In this document: piece by piece, positions 62,086-64,000 of the stretch | Layout of the letters: every line of letters starts with the position of its first letter | How positions within the stretch are numbered: position 1 is the stretch's first letter | Origin: AC-37 sp036389835 | GTDB taxonomy: Bacteria; Actinomycetota; Thermoleophilia; Solirubrobacterales; Thermoleophilaceae | DNA length: 64,000 nt | Assembly (NCBI GenBank): GCA_036389835.1 | Contig: DASVWC010000010.1 | Location: forward strand, 1 to 64,000 | Direction of reading: 5' to 3' | Translations under genes and position numbers: made by a program | The notes under the pieces: model-generated | The model's input: only the letters and a program-made list of their open reading frames with translations | Databases searched by the model: none | Told to the model about the DNA's origin: nothing

Positions 62086-64000
62086 CCTTGCCCGTGTCGC
62101 TCGCGCTCGGACTGCACGAGCACGTGCGACGGCACGCCGAGGCCACGCCGGGGTCGCGCGCCCTGGCCTGGCCGTCGGGAGCGGCGACGTACGCGGAGCT
62201 CGACCGTGCCGCCGCCGCCTACGCCGCAGAGCTCCGCCGCTTCGGCATCGCCGGCCGCTTCGTTCCCGTCGTGCTCGAGCCCACGGTCGAGCGGGTGGCC
62301 GCGCTACTCGCCGTGCTCCGGCTGGGTGGCGCGTACGCAGCGCTGGATCCCGCCTGGCCGGAGCGGCGGTTGCGCGATGCGGTACGCCAACTCGACCCGC
62401 CGGTGGCCGTCGGAGTCCTGCCGGTCGAGGGTGCGCCGTCAACGTGGCGCCCGCCGCCCTTCGAGGACGTGGCCGGCGAAGTGGGGACCGAGACGACCGC
62501 CTGGGCGGCAACGGATCCCTGCTGCGTGTTCTTCACGTCCGGCACCACGGGGCGGCCGAAGGGCGTCGTCGTCTCCCACCAGGCGATAGCCCGGCTGCTC
62601 GTGCCCGGGTCGTTCGCCGACTTCGGGCCCGGCACGGCGATCCTCCAGGCGGCACCGCTCTGGTGGGATGCCGGCGCCTTCGAGCTGTGGGGTGCGCTCG
62701 CGACGGGCGGAACCGCGGTGCTGTCGCCCGAGGCCCGCCTGACGCCGCGGGATCTCGCCCGCCGGGTCGCCGGCGAGGGCGTGAATACGCTGTGGCTGAC
62801 GGCCTCCCTCTTCAACGTCTTCGTCGACGAGGAGCCGGGGGCGTTCGCGGGGACGGACCTCGTCGTGACCGGCGGAGAGCGGCTGTCGGTGCCCCACATC
62901 CGGCACTTCCTCGACGCGCATCCTGAGATCACGCTCGTCAACGGGTACGGGCCGGTGGAGAGCACGGTCTTCGCCACGACTCACAGGGTGGAACCGCGTG
63001 ACTGCGACCGTCCGCACGGCATCCCGATCGGCCGGCCCGTCCCGCACACAGATGTCCTTGTGCTCGATGGAGATCGCAGCTGCGGCCCAGGCGAGCGGGG
63101 CGAACTCTGCATCGCCGGGCCGGGCGTCGCGCTCGGCTACCTGATCCCGCCCGCCGACGAGCGGCTCGGCTTCGTCGAGCCGGGCGGCGACGCTCCCCGC
63201 ATCTACCGGACCGGCGACCTAGGCCTTCGCGACGATGACGGCATCCTCCACTACCTGGGTCGCACGGACCGTCAGGTAAAGGTCCGCGGGCACCGGCTCG
63301 AGCCGGCGGGAATCGAGCGGATCGTGGCCGAGGTCGAAGGCGTGCGTCACGTGGCCGTAGTGCCCCGCCGCGACGCGGCCGGCCGGGTCGTCGAGCTGCT
63401 GGCGTTCTACACGACCCGCGACGGTCGTCCGGAGCCCGCCGTGCGTGCCCACGCTGAGACACTGCTCCCCAAGGATCAGCTGCCGGCCGCGTTCGTGCAC
63501 CTCGAACGGATGCCCCTGACCTCGAACGGGAAGCTCGACGATGACGCGCTGCTGGCCGCTCACGAGCGGGGCGCGCCACCCGCGCACGGGGTCGCGGGTT
63601 CCGGCAGCGTCGCGCTCGTGGCCGACGTGTTCGCCGAGGTCCTCGGACACCCGGCCGTCCCGCCCGCGGCCGCGTTCGCGGACCTGGGGGGCTCGTCCCT
63701 CGACGCGATCCGCGCATGCGCGCGCCTCGAGGACCGGCTCGGCGTCCCGGTCCCCGTGAGCGTCCTGCTCGAATGCGGAACCGCCGAGGCGCTCGCGCGC
63801 CATCTTGACGCGCGCCGTGACCGCGCGAGCGCGTATGGGCGCGCGACGGCGGGTGGGCGGGTGCCGCTCACGCCTGTCCAGACCGCGTTCTTGTTGGACG
63901 CGCTGCTCGAGCTCGGCGACACGTCGGGGCACTGCGTGCTGGCGTGGGAGCTTCGCGGCGACCTCGACCGGGACGCGCTGGAGCTGGCGCTCGGCGACGT
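62082..64000 (+). CDS. NRPS: A-PCP-C, cut by the window end
   Basis: The visible 639 residues are an adenylation domain (about 1-500; FFTSGTTGRPKG at about 150, PLWWDAGAFELWG, NGYGPVESTVFA, YRTGDLG, GRTDRQVKVRGHRLEP). A PCP with Ser539 (DLGGSS) follows, then the start of a condensation domain (RVPLTPVQTAFLLDALLEL). GTG 62082 overlaps the preceding stop by 4 bp (GTGA). No C domain precedes the A domain here, so the previous step's amide-forming partner is unclear. The sequence runs off the end. Confidence 0.93.
   Translation, partial: MTLPVSLALGLHEHVRRHAEATPGSRALAWPSGAATYAELDRAAAAYAAELRRFGIAGRFVPVVLEPTVERVAALLAVLRLGGAYAALDPAWPERRLRDAVRQLDPPVAVGVLPVEGAPSTWRPPPFEDVAGEVGTETTAWAATDPCCVFFTSGTTGRPKGVVVSHQAIARLLVPGSFADFGPGTAILQAAPLWWDAGAFELWGALATGGTAVLSPEARLTPRDLARRVAGEGVNTLWLTASLFNVFVDEEPGAFAGTDLVVTGGERLSVPHIRHFLDAHPEITLVNGYGPVESTVFATTHRVEPRDCDRPHGIPIGRPVPHTDVLVLDGDRSCGPGERGELCIAGPGVALGYLIPPADERLGFVEPGGDAPRIYRTGDLGLRDDDGILHYLGRTDRQVKVRGHRLEPAGIERIVAEVEGVRHVAVVPRRDAAGRVVELLAFYTTRDGRPEPAVRAHAETLLPKDQLPAAFVHLERMPLTSNGKLDDDALLAAHERGAPPAHGVAGSGSVALVADVFAEVLGHPAVPPAAAFADLGGSSLDAIRACARLEDRLGVPVPVSVLLECGTAEALARHLDARRDRASAYGRATAGGRVPLTPVQTAFLLDALLELGDTSGHCVLAWELRGDLDRDALELALGD

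Overview
The window is very GC-rich DNA with dense coding, many GTG/TTG starts, frequent 4-bp ATGA/GTGA gene overlaps and several probable leaderless starts. This points to a soil-type actinobacterium. The secreted-protein repertoire (thrombospondin type 3 repeats, beta-propellers, Gly/Ser-rich surface proteins) suggests the Thermoleophilia/Solirubrobacterales group, but that placement is inference because the window has no rRNA or other phylogenetic marker. No tRNA, rRNA or CRISPR array was found.

Layout. 1-0.5 kb: 3' end of an IS481-type transposase and a nested inverted repeat. 0.5-5.2 kb: an unusual ECF-type sigma factor fused to a zinc-finger, a membrane segment and an LPXTG-ended Gly/Ser tail, then clpP, a P450 and a VanX-like dipeptidase. 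5.2-13.1 kb: beta-propeller protein, cNMP-binding protein, a large secreted metal-dependent hydrolase and three overlapping glycosyltransferases. 13.1-18.4 kb: trypsin-like protease, a giant TSP3/Gly-rich surface protein and an esterase. 18.4-22.2 kb: a tightly overlapped six-gene redox operon (two Gly-rich proteins, ApbE flavin transferase, ferric-reductase-like membrane protein, ferredoxin reductase, ferredoxin). 22.5-25 kb: a P-loop-like protein, greA, a small unknown and a Zn-alcohol dehydrogenase.

25.0-29.9 kb holds what I consider the most interesting system: a heme peroxidase-family protein closely resembling plant fatty-acid alpha-dioxygenase, an atypical P450 and an aldehyde dehydrogenase, each overlapping the next by 4 bp, with the alcohol dehydrogenase divergent. 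This reads as a bacterial fatty-acid alpha-oxidation or oxylipin pathway. 30-36.8 kb: Fic remnant, zinc-ribbon protein, MMPL exporter with two operator-like dyads, a molybdopterin oxidoreductase that has lost its [4Fe-4S] cysteines with a small helical partner, and an MFS exporter. 36.8-37.4 kb: a tandemly duplicated, hairpin-rich noncoding element upstream of an HDOD-LuxR regulator. 38.4-48.5 kb: a lytic transglycosylase/VanY-like fusion, a sulfatase operon, a TetR regulator, a CPA2 antiporter and a second copy of the large secreted hydrolase. 48.6-53.4 kb: small secreted proteins, a DUF2867 protein, a third P450, a VOC protein and an AraC regulator.

53.4-55.6 kb is full of frameshifts (three broken genes). 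From 55.76 kb to the window end is a split NRPS/PKS cluster: free carrier protein; C-A-PCP-KS; a protein with a degenerate acyltransferase and half of a degenerate condensation domain; and A-PCP-C running off the end. It is incomplete here, so the product cannot be predicted.
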